43,915 nt of DNA from an uncultured Sphingomonas sp. (GTDB taxonomy: Bacteria > Pseudomonadota > Alphaproteobacteria > Sphingomonadales > Sphingomonadaceae): positions 1 to 43,915 of the forward strand of contig CAMLSA010000016.1 in NCBI GenBank assembly GCA_946482655.1, given 5' to 3'. The notes under the pieces are model-generated. The model had not been told where the DNA came from. It made no database searches and saw nothing but the letters and a program-made list of their open reading frames with translations. A program made the translations under genes and the position numbers. The stretch's first letter is position 1; each line of letters begins with the position of its first letter. This document shows, in pieces, positions 1-7,597 of the stretch.

Positions 1-7
1 GACGGTT

Positions 8-37
8 CGAGGCGGCCGGCGGCCGTATCGGGCCTCG
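8..37 (-). terminator. Weak hairpin after the NDH-2-like gene
   Basis: Inverted arms CGAGGC (8-13) and GCCTCG (32-37) enclose a GC-rich core just beyond the stop codon of the flavoprotein gene on the minus strand. There is no following T run in the minus direction, so this is at best a rho-independent-like or mRNA-end hairpin. The first 40 bases hold nothing else I can recognise. Confidence 0.25.
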
Positions 38-40
38 GCT

Positions 41-1318
41 TTACAAGCGGCGATCGATGCCGGTGATCAGGCGCGCACCTCGGTCGAAGGTGACGTAGTT
101 CCACGCCCAATTGGCGCAGACCACCAGGCGGTTGCGAAAGCCGATCAGGAAATAGACGTGCGCGACCGACCACAGCAGCCAGGCGAAGAAGCCTGACAAC
201 CGTGCCCACCCCAGATCGACCACCGCGCATTTACGGCCGATCGTGGCGAGATTGCCGAAGCTCCGGTACCGAAACGGGCCCGGCGCCTCGTGACCCAGCA
301 GGCGCGCGGCGATGGTTCGTGCCGCATGACGGCCCTGCTGTTTGGCGGCGGGCGCGATGCCCGGAACAGTGTTGCCGCCAGCGTCGATCACGGCCGCGGT
401 GTCGCCGATCGCGAAGACATGATCCTCGCCCGGAACCGCGAGATCCGAGCCGACAATGACCCGGCCGGCTCGATCGGCCGATGCCGCGAGCCAGCCGGCG
501 GCCGGGGAGGCGCATACCCCCGCCGCCCAGACCACGGTGCTCGCGGCGATCCGCTGATTGCCGATGATCACGCCGTCATCATCGATCGTGGTCACTCGGC
601 TGCGCAAGCGGACCTGGACCCCCAGCCCCTCGAGCGCCCGCTTGGCGGCTGCCCCGAGCGTCGCGGGAAAGCTGGGCAGCAGCCGTTCGTCGGAATGGAC
701 CAATATGATCCGCACGCAATGCCGCGTGATGTGCGGGAATTCGTCCTCGGCCGCGGCGCGGGTCAGCTCGGCGATCGCGCCTGCCATCTCGACCCCGGTG
801 GGGCCGCCGCCGACAACCACGAAGGTCAGATATTCGGCTCGCTCATCGAGATGTTCCTGGCGTCTTGTCTCGGCCTTTTCGAGCGCGAGGAGAATCGTGC
901 GGCGAACGCTGACCGCATCGTCGATCGTCTTGATACCGGGTGCGCGATCGGCCCAGCTCGCGCCGAAATAGCTATGGCGGGCGCCGGTGGCGATGATCAG
1001 CGCGTCATAGCCGACGCTGGCGCCGCTCGCGAGCAGCACCTGCCGGGCCGAGCGATCGACCGCCTCGACGCTGTCGAGCAACACCTGTGTCCGCGCGTGT
1101 TTCTTGACGATCGAGCGGATCGGCTGGGCGATGTCGGCCGGCGAAAGCCCGGCGGTCGCCACCTGATAGAGCAGAGGCTGGAACAGATGGTGGTTCTGCT
1201 TGTCGATCAGAACGATGTCGACGTCGTGCCGCGCGAGCTCCTTCGCCGCCGAGAGGCCGCCGAAACCGGCCCCCACGATGACGACACGCGGCTGGGGAGA
1301 TGTGGCCGGAGCTGTCAT
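41..1318 (-). CDS. NDH-2-like NAD(P)/FAD-dependent oxidoreductase
   Basis: A 425-residue flavoprotein of the type-II NADH dehydrogenase family (pyridine-nucleotide-disulfide fold). These are membrane-associated single-subunit enzymes that pass electrons from NADH to quinone without pumping protons. The N-terminal FAD site GAGFGG is at residues 16-21, the NAD site GGGPTG is near residue 170, and the late FAD motif AIGDTA is near residue 310. A hydrophobic C-terminal stretch ([18 protein letters not shown]) fits membrane attachment. The ATG at 1318 overlaps the TGA of the doxX gene as ATGA, so the two are translationally coupled. A longer reading frame runs upstream but would lie inside doxX, so this start is preferred. 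Context suggests it is the last gene of the bufA1-doxX operon and therefore metal-stress induced. That role is inferred; the family is clear. Confidence 0.9.
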   Translation of the reverse strand: MTAPATSPQPRVVIVGAGFGGLSAAKELARHDVDIVLIDKQNHHLFQPLLYQVATAGLSPADIAQPIRSIVKKHARTQVLLDSVEAVDRSARQVLLASGASVGYDALIIATGARHSYFGASWADRAPGIKTIDDAVSVRRTILLALEKAETRRQEHLDERAEYLTFVVVGGGPTGVEMAGAIAELTRAAAEDEFPHITRHCVRIILVHSDERLLPSFPATLGAAAKRALEGLGVQVRLRSRVTTIDDDGVIIGNQRIAASTVVWAAGVCASPAAGWLAASADRAGRVIVGSDLAVPGEDHVFAIGDTAAVIDAGGNTVPGIAPAAKQQGRHAARTIAARLLGHEAPGPFRYRSFGNLATIGRKCAVVDLGWARLSGFFAWLLWSVAHVYFLIGFRNRLVVCANWAWNYVTFDRGARLITGIDRRL

Positions 1319-1779
1319 GACATTGCCCGCGCGCCGAGCGCCCGACGGATCAGGCGATCGATCGACAAGGCGCCGCCGCCCTTCGCTATCAGCGGCAACA
1401 GCAGGCCCGCCCAGCTCAGATGGGTGGGCCAGGCGTCGGGATAGACGAAGATCTGAATGGTCGCGGTCATGCCGAGCAGGGCGAGCGCCGCCGGACGTGT
1501 CGCTAGGCCGAGCATCAGCAGGATCGGGAAGAGATGTTCCGACCAAGTCGCGGCGTGCGCTGCGATTTCAGGGACGACGAATGGCAGCGCATATTCGCTG
1601 CGGAACAGCTCGTACGTGGTGTCGGTAATCGTCAGAAGGCCCTCGACCTTGGTGCGGCCCGACAGGAAAAAGATCGCCGCAGCGGCGAGCCGCGCGACGA
1701 GCAGCAGCAGGTCGTCCGGCAGCAGCCGGTCGGCAAGCGACGCCGCACCACGATAGGTTTTGATGATAGGGTTGAGCAT
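1315..1779 (-). CDS. DoxX family membrane protein (bufferin-operon type)
   Basis: A 154-residue integral membrane protein with about four hydrophobic segments: [18 protein letters not shown] near residue 27, [17 protein letters not shown] near 90, a segment around TATIQIFVY, and [15 protein letters not shown] near 130. This is the DoxX/DUF417-like four-helix pattern. DoxX proteins are commonly encoded beside DUF2282 bufferins (as BufD in some operons), where a redox or electron-transfer role in the membrane is suspected but not settled. The start is the first ATG after bufA1, 66 bp from its stop. The stop overlaps the ATG of the downstream flavoprotein gene, so all three minus-strand genes look like one operon. 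The family call is good; the biochemical role is unknown. Confidence 0.85.
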   Translation of the reverse strand: MLNPIIKTYRGAASLADRLLPDDLLLLVARLAAAAIFFLSGRTKVEGLLTITDTTYELFRSEYALPFVVPEIAAHAATWSEHLFPILLMLGLATRPAALALLGMTATIQIFVYPDAWPTHLSWAGLLLPLIAKGGGALSIDRLIRRALGARAMS

Positions 1780-1804
1780 GGCACCGCTCCGGGAGAAGCC
1801 TCCA

Positions 1805-1825
1805 CGCGCCACCTGGGATGGCGCG
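1805..1825 (-). promoter_or_regulatory. Intercistronic hairpin between bufA1 and doxX
   Basis: Perfect 7-bp inverted repeat CGCGCCA (1805-1811) / TGGCGCG (1819-1825) with a 7-base loop, lying in the bufA1-doxX gap and not followed by a T run. It probably partly terminates transcription or protects the 3' end of bufA1 mRNA, giving more bufferin than DoxX. A hairpin in the equivalent place follows bufA2. Confidence 0.5.
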
Positions 1826-1844
1826 CGAAGGACGAGGAATGGCC

Positions 1845-2120
1845 TCACCCCTTCTTCGGGGTCAGGGAGCCGGGACCGTTGGGGGTCTGGATTTTGGTGC
1901 AGGTGCCAGCCTTCACGAGCTTCCAGGCGTTGCCCTGATAGTCGACCCTGGAGGTGCCGGCGCAGCTGGTGCCGGCGCCCGCGGCGCAGTCGTTCTTGCC
2001 GGCGAGCGAAACGCCGTAGCATTTTTCGGTCTTCTCGGCCTTGTCGGCGGCATTGGCGGCGCCGGCGGTGAGGGCGGCCAGCGCCAGGGTGGCGGCGATG
2101 GTGGCTTGGGTCTTGATCAT
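1845..2120 (-). CDS. bufA1: BufA1-type bufferin (DUF2282), periplasmic copper-binding ribosomally made peptide
   Basis: A 91-residue precursor with a Sec signal peptide ([10 protein letters not shown]..., hydrophobic to about residue 20, likely cut after ANA at 24). The mature part holds four cysteines at 34 (KCYGV), 45 (NDCAAG), 53 (TSCAG) and 74 (GTCTKI), the DUF2282 pattern. Bufferins studied in Caulobacter are modified on cysteines by an MNIO enzyme (BufB) with its partner BufC to form thiooxazole groups, and they chelate copper in the periplasm. No bufB/bufC lies in this operon, so modification would have to come from the single bufB-bufC pair on the opposite strand at 3.9-5.5 kb. The gene starts about 85 bp downstream of a SigF-type promoter box and is followed by doxX and an NDH-2-like gene. 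Confidence 0.9.
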   Translation of the reverse strand: MIKTQATIAATLALAALTAGAANAADKAEKTEKCYGVSLAGKNDCAAGAGTSCAGTSRVDYQGNAWKLVKAGTCTKIQTPNGPGSLTPKKG

Positions 2121-2206
2121 GGTCGTCTCCTGTTTTTCCGTGCCTTCGCGGCGGTGGAATGCCGCTCTGTGACCGGAAGGCGGTGTCGCTGGTCACGGAA
2201 GGCCAG

Positions 2207-2232
2207 TTCGCGAGGTATGTGAGGATCGTTAC
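2207..2232 (-). promoter_or_regulatory. SigF-type ECF promoter for the bufA1-doxX-NDH operon
   Basis: Read on the minus strand: TGTAACG from 2233, a 16-bp spacer, then CGAA at 2210-2207. This differs by one base from the box in front of the sigma gene (GTAACC-N16-CGAA) and matches the SigF consensus I know from Caulobacter. It leaves a leader of roughly 80 nt before the bufA1 ATG. Confidence 0.7.
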
Positions 2233-2277
2233 AGCCGGTTCTCGAAAAAATATTTTCCCGCGGTGATAGATCCTTCT

Positions 2278-2303
2278 GTAACCTCGGCGGCACCTGCTTC
2301 GAA
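2278..2303 (+). promoter_or_regulatory. SigF-type ECF promoter for sigF-nrsF (autoregulation)
   Basis: GTAACC at 2278-2283, a 16-bp spacer, and CGAA at 2300-2303. This is a perfect match to the remembered Caulobacter SigF consensus. It lies 20 bp upstream of the sigma-gene ATG, which implies a very short leader and an autoregulated sigma factor. It also shows that the longer upstream reading frame beginning at 2263 cannot be the true start from this promoter. Confidence 0.8.
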
Positions 2304-2322
2304 TGCGTCCAGGGGAGCGCAT

Positions 2323-2859
2323 ATGAGAGCGAGCGAGGATCAGTTGCGGCGATTGATGATCGGCGGACTCAAGGGCGATGCCGGCGATCACGCCGCGCTT
2401 CTCACCGCGCTCGTTCCGCTGCTCCAGGCTTTTTACCGGCGGCGCGTGCCGAATGCTGCCGAAGATGTCGAGGACCTTGTGCAGGAAACCCTGATTGCCG
2501 TGCATAGCCGCCGGGCGACCTATGATCCCGATCGGCCCTTTGGCGTGTGGCTGTTCGCGATCGCGCGTTATAAGATGATCGATCATTTCCGGCGGCAGCG
2601 GCAAGGCTGCCCTATCGAAGATGTCGAGGAGATGTTGATCAGCGAGAGCTTCGAGGCTTCGAGCCTGGCCCGCATGGACGTCGACCGGCTGCTCGACACG
2701 CTGCCGCCCAAGCAGGCAGGTGCGATCAGGAACACCCATATCGAAGGGCTGAGCATCACCGAGGCGGCGACGAAGGCCGGAATCGGCGATTCCGACGTCA
2801 AGGTCTCGGTCCACCGCGGATTGAAGGCGCTCGCCGCCCGCGTGAAGGGAGAGGGGTAA
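2323..2859 (+). CDS. sigF: ECF sigma factor, SigF-like (ECF16-type)
   Basis: A 178-residue extracytoplasmic-function sigma factor. Region 2 is visible as [18 protein letters not shown] then [20 protein letters not shown] (residues about 50-90). Region 4 is an HTH near residues 125-170 ([19 protein letters not shown] ... [12 protein letters not shown]). ATG at 2323 is chosen because AGGGGAG at 2311-2317 gives a good Shine-Dalgarno sequence and because the promoter box ends at 2303. The anti-sigma gene follows with a 1-nt overlap (TAATG). Its partner is a DUF1109 protein, the pairing typical of Caulobacter SigF, which answers to dichromate, cadmium and other metal stress. The predicted targets are itself and the two flanking bufferin operons. 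Family confidence is high; the inducer is inferred. Confidence 0.9.
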   Translation: MRASEDQLRRLMIGGLKGDAGDHAALLTALVPLLQAFYRRRVPNAAEDVEDLVQETLIAVHSRRATYDPDRPFGVWLFAIARYKMIDHFRRQRQGCPIEDVEEMLISESFEASSLARMDVDRLLDTLPPKQAGAIRNTHIEGLSITEAATKAGIGDSDVKVSVHRGLKALAARVKGEG

Positions 2860-3500
2860 TGGATACCGCGACCCTGATCCGTTCGCTCGCGGAGGATGTG
2901 CGGCCGGTGCCGCGCCACGCGGTCGGCCGGCGAATCGCCATAGGATTGTTCGCTGGAGGCGCCGCGACGATCCTGCTGCTCGGCTGGTGGCTGGGCTTCC
3001 GGCCTGATTTTGACGTGGCGATGCGCGACTATTCCTTCTGGATGAAGTGGATCTACACCGGCACGCTCGCCATCTGCGCGGTCGGCGCGACGGTCCAACT
3101 CGCCCGCCCCGAACCGGCAAGGCTGCGCTGGCTGTGGGTGCTGGCGGTGCCGGTCTTGCTCCTTGCCGCGATCGGTGTCGCCGAGATGATGCGCGTGCCG
3201 CGGAGCGAATGGCTCGCCATGTGGCTGGGTCAGAGCTGGAAACAATGCCCGTCGATCGTGCTGCGCCTGTCGGTGCCGATCTTCGTCGGACTGCTGTGGT
3301 CCTATCGCCGTCTCGCCCCGACTCAGCTGCGGGCGGCGGGCGCGGTGGCCGGACTCGCGGCGGGCGCCTGCGCGGCGACGCTCTATTGCCTGCACTGTCC
3401 CGAGGTGTCGGCGATCTTCGTGCTGACCTGGTACACGCTGGGAATCGCTTCGGCGGCGGCGATCGGTGCGCTGTTGGGTCCCAGATTGCTACGCTGGTGA
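2859..3500 (+). CDS. nrsF: NrsF/DUF1109 membrane anti-sigma factor
   Basis: A 213-residue integral membrane protein with about six hydrophobic segments (near residues 26-46, 63-82, 90-109, 132-150, 158-176 and 184-206). It is the DUF1109 partner of SigF-type ECF factors and should hold the sigma factor at the inner membrane until stress. Cysteines fall at 73, 130 (KQCPS), 171, 177 and 180 (LHCPE). C130 and C180 sit where two cysteines are needed for stress sensing in Caulobacter NrsF (C131 and C181 there). The gene overlaps the sigma stop by one base, so synthesis of the two proteins is coupled. Metal or oxidant sensing through this cysteine pair is inferred by homology. Confidence 0.85.
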   Translation: MDTATLIRSLAEDVRPVPRHAVGRRIAIGLFAGGAATILLLGWWLGFRPDFDVAMRDYSFWMKWIYTGTLAICAVGATVQLARPEPARLRWLWVLAVPVLLLAAIGVAEMMRVPRSEWLAMWLGQSWKQCPSIVLRLSVPIFVGLLWSYRRLAPTQLRAAGAVAGLAAGACAATLYCLHCPEVSAIFVLTWYTLGIASAAAIGALLGPRLLRW

Positions 3501-3517
3501 AATATTTCGAGGCTATT

Positions 3518-3543
3518 GTAACCCGGTCGGACTTGCTTCCGTA
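3518..3543 (+). promoter_or_regulatory. SigF-type ECF promoter for bufA2-bufB-bufC
   Basis: GTAACC at 3518-3523, a 16-bp spacer, then CGTA at 3540-3543, one base off CGAA. The spacer ends in TTGCTTC, similar to the TGCTT before the -10 element of the sigF promoter. It gives a leader of about 40 nt before bufA2. Confidence 0.65.
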
Positions 3544-3587
3544 ATTCCGATTGCCACATCCGGCACAAATCAAGGGGAGATCCTGTC

Positions 3588-3863
3588 ATGATCACCGTGA
3601 AGACCGGCGTTAGCGCCGCCACGACCGCCGCGCTGCTCGCGATTGCCGCCGTCAATGCCGCGCCCGCAATGGCCGGCGATAATCATGCCGAAGCCAAGAA
3701 GGTCCACTGCTACGGCGTGAACAGCTGCAAGGGCGCGTCCGATTGCAAGACCGCCGAGCACGCCTGCAAGGGCCAGAATGCCTGCAAAGGCCATGGCATC
3801 AAGGCAATGAGCGCCGAGGAGTGCACCAAGGCCGGCGGGACCACCGAGCCGAAGAAGAGCTGA
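3588..3863 (+). CDS. bufA2: BufA2-type bufferin, six-cysteine periplasmic peptide
   Basis: A 91-residue precursor. The signal peptide covers about residues 1-29 with probable cleavage after AMA. The mature part is Lys/Cys-rich, with cysteines at 41 (HCYGV), 47 (SCKGA), 53 (DCKTA), 60 (ACKGQ), 66 (ACKGH) and 79 (ECTKA). The CKG repeats and the trailing ECTKAGG are the BufA2 pattern. It should be the main substrate of the adjacent BufB/BufC pair, which would modify cysteines into metal-binding thiooxazoles before or during export. AAGGGGAGA lies about 7 bp before the ATG. A perfect 10-bp hairpin follows the stop codon, before bufB. The peptide shares only the HCYGV-like start and the terminal C-T-K motif with BufA1. 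Confidence 0.9.
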   Translation: MITVKTGVSAATTAALLAIAAVNAAPAMAGDNHAEAKKVHCYGVNSCKGASDCKTAEHACKGQNACKGHGIKAMSAEECTKAGGTTEPKKS

Positions 3864-3871
3864 TCGGCGAA

Positions 3872-3903
3872 CCCGGCCGCGTGCTTCTTTTAGCGCGGCC
3901 GGG
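3872..3903 (+). promoter_or_regulatory. Intercistronic hairpin between bufA2 and bufB
   Basis: Perfect 10-bp inverted repeat CCCGGCCGCG (3872-3881) / CGCGGCCGGG (3894-3903) with a 12-nt T-rich loop, located 9 bp after the bufA2 stop. No T run follows, so partial termination or 3'-end protection of a stable bufA2 mRNA is more likely than full termination. Confidence 0.6.
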
Positions 3904-3926
3904 CCGCTTCCTCCATGAGGCAGATC

Positions 3927-4757
3927 ATGCCCAATCCCAGCTTCGGCCTCGGCCTGCGCAAACCCCATTACGCCGATTTCCTCGAAGGCGACGCGCCTGT
4001 GGCGGTTGACTTCGTCGAGGTCATCTCGGAAAATTTCATGGTCGCCGGTGGTAAGCCGCGCGCCATTCTCCGCCAGATCCGCGAGCGCCATCCGGTGGCG
4101 CTACACGGGGTTTCGATGTCGGTCGGATCGGCGGACGGGATCGACCTCGAATATCTTCGGCGGCTGAGGGCCCTCGCCGACGAAATCGAGCCAATGGTCG
4201 TGTCGGATCATCTGTGCTGGACACGGATCGAAGGTTTCAACTCCCACGACCTGCTGCCGCTGCCTTATACCGAGGAAGCGCTCGACGTGGTCTGCGCCAA
4301 CATCGCCCTCGCGCAGGACAGGCTGGGCCGGGCGATGCTGATCGAAAATCCGTCCAGCTATGTCTGCTTCGACGATGCACCGATGACCGAATGGGAATTT
4401 CTCGATGCGATGTGCGCGCGCACCGGGTGCGGGCTGCTGCTCGACGTCAACAATATCCATGTGAGCGCGACCAATCACGGATTTGATCCGTTGGCCTATC
4501 TGACCGGCGTTCCGGCGGAACGGGTCGGGCAGATCCACCTCGCCGGGCACAGCCAAGACCGCGACCTGCTGATCGACACCCATGACCAGGCGGTGCCGCC
4601 GCCCGTCTGGGCGCTCTACGAGGCTGCGCTCGCGCGGGTCGGACCGGTCGCGACGATGATCGAGCGCGACGACAATATCCCGCCGCTTGTCGAGCTGCTC
4701 GTCGAATTGGCTATCGCCCGCGATATCGCCGGGCCCGGCGCACGGAGAGCGGCTTGA
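3927..4757 (+). CDS. bufB: BufB, multinuclear non-haem iron oxidase (MNIO, DUF692)
   Basis: A 276-residue TIM-barrel enzyme of the MNIO family, which uses two or three iron ions and O2 to remodel cysteines in ribosomal peptides. Candidate metal ligands are all in place: H60 (VALHGVS), D94 and H95 (VVSDHLCW), E140 (LIENPSS), D173/N176 (LLDVNNIHVS), H204 and H208 (IHLAGHSQ), D217 and H219 (LIDTHD), and E246 (MIERDDN). Of the two ATGs at 3915 and 3927, the second is preferred because GAGG at 3916-3919 is correctly spaced for it; the alternative adds four residues. The gene follows bufA2 and its TGA overlaps the TTG start of bufC, so the enzyme and its partner are coupled. It is the only MNIO in the window and may have to serve both bufferins. 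Confidence 0.92.
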   Translation: MPNPSFGLGLRKPHYADFLEGDAPVAVDFVEVISENFMVAGGKPRAILRQIRERHPVALHGVSMSVGSADGIDLEYLRRLRALADEIEPMVVSDHLCWTRIEGFNSHDLLPLPYTEEALDVVCANIALAQDRLGRAMLIENPSSYVCFDDAPMTEWEFLDAMCARTGCGLLLDVNNIHVSATNHGFDPLAYLTGVPAERVGQIHLAGHSQDRDLLIDTHDQAVPPPVWALYEAALARVGPVATMIERDDNIPPLVELLVELAIARDIAGPGARRAA

Positions 4758-5500
4758 GCCTGCTCGCCCTGCAGCGCGACTTCCGCGCCTGGCTCGCGGA
4801 GGAATCCGAGGAGGCGGCGGATCGGCTCGGCCGATCGGCGCGGCCGGGGCTCGCCATCTATCAGAATAATTACCGCGCCCAGCTCGTCGGCTGCCTGAGC
4901 GAGAGTTTCGAGCGCGTGCGGCTGTGGCTCGGCGACGAGCCGTTCCTCAGTATCGCCGCCGCGCATATCGACCTGACGCCGCCGCATGCCTGGACGCTCG
5001 ATGCCTATGCGGCCGGATTTCCCGACACGCTCGAGCGGCTCTATCCGGATGATCCGGAAATCGCCGAACTTGGCTGGCTGGATCTCGCCCTGTCCGAAGC
5101 CTTTGTCGGGCCCGATGCGCAGCCGATCGATCCGGCTGGGCTGGGAGAGATCGACTGGGATCGTGCCGTGCTCCGGCTGGCGCCGACCTTGGCGACGAAG
5201 CTGTTCCGGACCAATGCCGCCGCCATCTGGTCGGCGCTGTCGGCGGAAGAAATGCCGCCGGCGGCGGTGCAACTGCCCGCACCTGCGGCCATGATCGTCT
5301 GGCGCAAGCACCTCGTCCCCTGTTTCCGCACCGCCGAGCCGGGCGAGAGCAGGGCTCTGGAACTTGCCGGCAGTGGCGCGAGCTTCGGCGCGCTGTGTGC
5401 GGCGCTGGTCGAGGACCTCGGCGAGCAGGAGGGCATCGCCGCGGCTGGGGCGCTGCTCGGGCGCTGGATCGGCGACGGATTGATCGCCGGAATTGACTGA
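4754..5500 (+). CDS. bufC: BufC, DUF2063-family partner of the MNIO enzyme
   Basis: A 248-residue protein with the N-terminal DUF2063 domain (LALQRDFRAWLAEE ... LAIYQNNYRAQLVGCLSESF). This domain, once labelled DNA-binding, is now known as a substrate-recognition partner of MNIO enzymes. The C-terminal half (about residues 110-248) is the usual less conserved second domain. The start is TTG at 4754, overlapping the bufB stop by 4 nt, with GGAGAG at 4744-4749 as ribosome site. It ends the bufA2 operon, 5 bp before the convergent DUF808 gene. Function is inferred from family and operon. Confidence 0.88.
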   Translation: MSLLALQRDFRAWLAEESEEAADRLGRSARPGLAIYQNNYRAQLVGCLSESFERVRLWLGDEPFLSIAAAHIDLTPPHAWTLDAYAAGFPDTLERLYPDDPEIAELGWLDLALSEAFVGPDAQPIDPAGLGEIDWDRAVLRLAPTLATKLFRTNAAAIWSALSAEEMPPAAVQLPAPAAMIVWRKHLVPCFRTAEPGESRALELAGSGASFGALCAALVEDLGEQEGIAAAGALLGRWIGDGLIAGID

Positions 5501-5505
5501 CCGCC

Positions 5506-6453
5506 TCAACCGTGGGCGGGCTTCCCGCCCAGCTTGGCGGCGAGATGGACGAACGGGACGATCGTCGCGCCCAGGATGAGCCCGAAAAGCCCCGAGCAGA
5601 GCGCGGTCACGGCCCAAGAGGCGATGCCTGGAGCGAAGGGAACGGCGTGGCCCGCCCAGTCGGCCGAATGATGAATCGCCTCGGCCGGGGCGTGCGCTCC
5701 GAAGACCTCGAGGCCGTGGACGATGATGCCGCCGCCAACCCAGATCATCGCCGCTGTGCCGATGATCGACAGCCAGCGCATGATGACCGGCATCCCCCAG
5801 ACCATCGCGCGGCCGACCGCACGGGTCGTGGCGAGGCTGCGCTTGGCGAGGTGCAGGCCGATGTCGTCCATCTTCACGATCAAGCCGACGACGCCATAGA
5901 CGCCGATCGTGATCGCGATTCCGACCAGCGCGAGCACGCCCGCGCGCGTAGCCAGGGGATCGGCGGCGACTTCGGCCAGTGCAATCGCCATGATCTCGGC
6001 CGAGAGGATCAGATCGGTGCGGATCGCACCCGAAATCTGCTGCTTTTCGAGGGTGGCGGCATCCAGCACGACGAGGTCCTCTTCGACATGGCTTTCGCCC
6101 CGCAGCGCCTCGATCACCTTTTCGGCGCCCTCGAAGCAGAGATAGGCGCCGCCGAGCATCAGCAAAGGCGTGACCGCCCAAGGGGCGAAGCTGCTGAGCA
6201 GCAGTGCGGCCGGCAACAGGATGAGCAGCTTGTTGCGGAGCGATCCCAGCGCGATCTTCCAAATGATCGGCAGTTCGCGATCGGGAGTGAGGCCGGTGAC
6301 ATAGCGCGGTGTCACCGCCGCGTCGTCTACCACGACGCCGGCCGCCTTGACGCCCGCCTTGCCCGCTGCAGCGCCGACATCGTCCAGCGATGCGGCAGCG
6401 AGCTTGGTCAGTCCCGCAACGTCGTCCAGCAGCGCTACCAGTCCCGAGGCCAT
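5506..6453 (-). CDS. DUF808 (YedI-like) inner-membrane protein
   Basis: A 315-residue protein starting MASGLVALLDDVAGL, the recognisable DUF808/YedI N-terminus, followed by a conserved VVVDDAAVTPRYVTG stretch near residue 45. Several transmembrane segments follow (LLILLPAALLLSSFAP, VTPLLMLGGAYLCFEG, LVGIAITIGVYGVVGLIV, a C-terminal pair ending near 305). No biochemical function is established for the family. ATG at 6453 is chosen over an in-frame TTG one codon earlier; AAAGGGA precedes it. It stands alone, convergent with bufC and divergent from the K+ channel gene. I see no SigF-like box in its upstream region. Confidence 0.85.
   Translation of the reverse strand: MASGLVALLDDVAGLTKLAAASLDDVGAAAGKAGVKAAGVVVDDAAVTPRYVTGLTPDRELPIIWKIALGSLRNKLLILLPAALLLSSFAPWAVTPLLMLGGAYLCFEGAEKVIEALRGESHVEEDLVVLDAATLEKQQISGAIRTDLILSAEIMAIALAEVAADPLATRAGVLALVGIAITIGVYGVVGLIVKMDDIGLHLAKRSLATTRAVGRAMVWGMPVIMRWLSIIGTAAMIWVGGGIIVHGLEVFGAHAPAEAIHHSADWAGHAVPFAPGIASWAVTALCSGLFGLILGATIVPFVHLAAKLGGKPAHG
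5514..5530. terminator. Hairpin between convergent bufC and DUF808 genes
   Basis: GGGCGGG (5514-5520), loop CTT, CCCGCCC (5524-5530), a perfect 7-bp stem just after the bufC stop. It overlaps the last codons of the convergent gene. It could serve bufC as an end signal; no T run follows. Confidence 0.35.
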
Positions 6454-6556
6454 CAATTCCCTTTCATTCCGGATCGAGCACGATCTCTAGAGACGTTGTG
6501 CAACGGATCAAATCAGAAGTGTTTCCGTTCGTTGGCGAGGAGGATAGACCCGAGAG

Positions 6557-7597
6557 GTGCACCAGGAGATCGCCAAGCCCGAAAGCCTGCTCACCCTGCG
6601 CCGGAAAAGCTGGACGCCGGTGTGGCTTTCGCTCGTCTGGCGCGTACTGCTGGCGCTGGCGCTGATCGGCATCGCGCTGGGCGGGCACTGGTTCGATCGC
6701 GACGGCCTCAGGGACAATATCGACGGTTCGATCAGCTTCATCGACGTGCTGTATTTCACGATGATCACGGTCACGACGGTCGGCTATGGCGATATAGTGC
6801 CGGTGACCGATCAGGCGCGGATGTTCGACACCTTCGTCGTCACGCCGGTCCGCCTGTTCGTCTGGCTGATCTTCCTGGGAACGGCCTATGATTTTCTTCT
6901 CAAGCGCGTGTGGGAGAAGTGGCGGATGAGTGGGATCCAGGCGAAGCTGCACGACCATGTCGTCATCGCGGGCTTTGGCACCAGCGGCAGTGAGGCGGTG
7001 AGCGAACTGATCCGGCGCGGCACCGACCCGTCATCCATCGTCGTCATCGATCCTCATGATGAAAGCCTTAGGGTCGCGGCCGCATGCGGCGCCAATGTGG
7101 TGGATGGCGATGCCACCCGCAACCTGACGCTGGAGGCGGTGCAGGCGGCGCGGGCGCGGGCGATCATCGTCTCGGCAGGACGCGACGATACGTCGATCCT
7201 GATCGTTCTGACGGCGCGGCGGGTGGCGCCCGATGTGCCGATCAGCGTGGTGATCCGATCGGAGGACAACGAGGCGCTTGCGAAGCAGGCGGGCGCAAAC
7301 ACGGTGATCAATCCGGCCAGTTTCGCGGGACTGCTGCTGGCCGGATCGACCCACGGCCCGCACATCGCGGATTATATGGCCGACCTCGCCAATGCCGACG
7401 GGCGGGTGACGCTGCGTGAACGATCGGTGGCCGCCAACGAAATCGGCAAGCCGCTTGCTTCGATCACGACCGGCCTAGGCCTGCGTATCTATCGGGCCGG
7501 CGATTGCCACGGCTTCTGGGAGATCGAGGCAGGCAAGCTTCAGACCGGCGATCTGATCGTCGAGGTGGTGCCGAGGAACGAGCCGCTCGCCGTCTGA
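6557..7597 (+). CDS. Two-TM potassium channel with RCK (TrkA-N/TrkA-C) domain
   Basis: A 346-residue Kch/MthK-type channel. TM1 is at about residues 28-46 (WRVLLALALIGIALGGHWF). The pore helix and selectivity filter TTVGYGD are at 73-79. TM2 is at about 98-115. The cytosolic RCK domain has the Rossmann motif VVIAGFGTSG at 135-144 and acidic strand end VVIDPHDE. A TrkA-C-like domain occupies the last 75 residues (ending GDLIVEVVP). It forms tetrameric K+ channels gated by ligand at the RCK ring. The start is GTG at 6557, preceded by GAGGAGG at 6537-6543, rather far, so the exact start is uncertain. It is a single gene, convergent with the next flavoprotein gene. Confidence 0.88.
   Translation: MHQEIAKPESLLTLRRKSWTPVWLSLVWRVLLALALIGIALGGHWFDRDGLRDNIDGSISFIDVLYFTMITVTTVGYGDIVPVTDQARMFDTFVVTPVRLFVWLIFLGTAYDFLLKRVWEKWRMSGIQAKLHDHVVIAGFGTSGSEAVSELIRRGTDPSSIVVIDPHDESLRVAAACGANVVDGDATRNLTLEAVQAARARAIIVSAGRDDTSILIVLTARRVAPDVPISVVIRSEDNEALAKQAGANTVINPASFAGLLLAGSTHGPHIADYMADLANADGRVTLRERSVAANEIGKPLASITTGLGLRIYRAGDCHGFWEIEAGKLQTGDLIVEVVPRNEPLAV

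Noticed and set aside
290..1444. Long plus-strand open frame opposite the NDH-2-like gene
   Set aside because: It is a GC-rich shadow of a clear flavoprotein gene; its product is Arg/Gly-rich without recognisable motifs.
1315..3573. Very long minus-strand frame joining doxX to sequence opposite sigF-nrsF
   Set aside because: Only the last 154 codons are DoxX. The rest is antisense to bufA1, sigF and nrsF and shows shadow composition.
4616..6262. Minus-strand frame of about 550 codons across bufB-bufC and DUF808
   Set aside because: It runs antisense or out of frame to three well-supported genes and has no domain.
5512..6891. Plus-strand frame of about 460 codons opposite DUF808
   Set aside because: It is an out-of-frame shadow: rich in Arg/Asp/Gln, no motif, and overlapping the K+ channel start.
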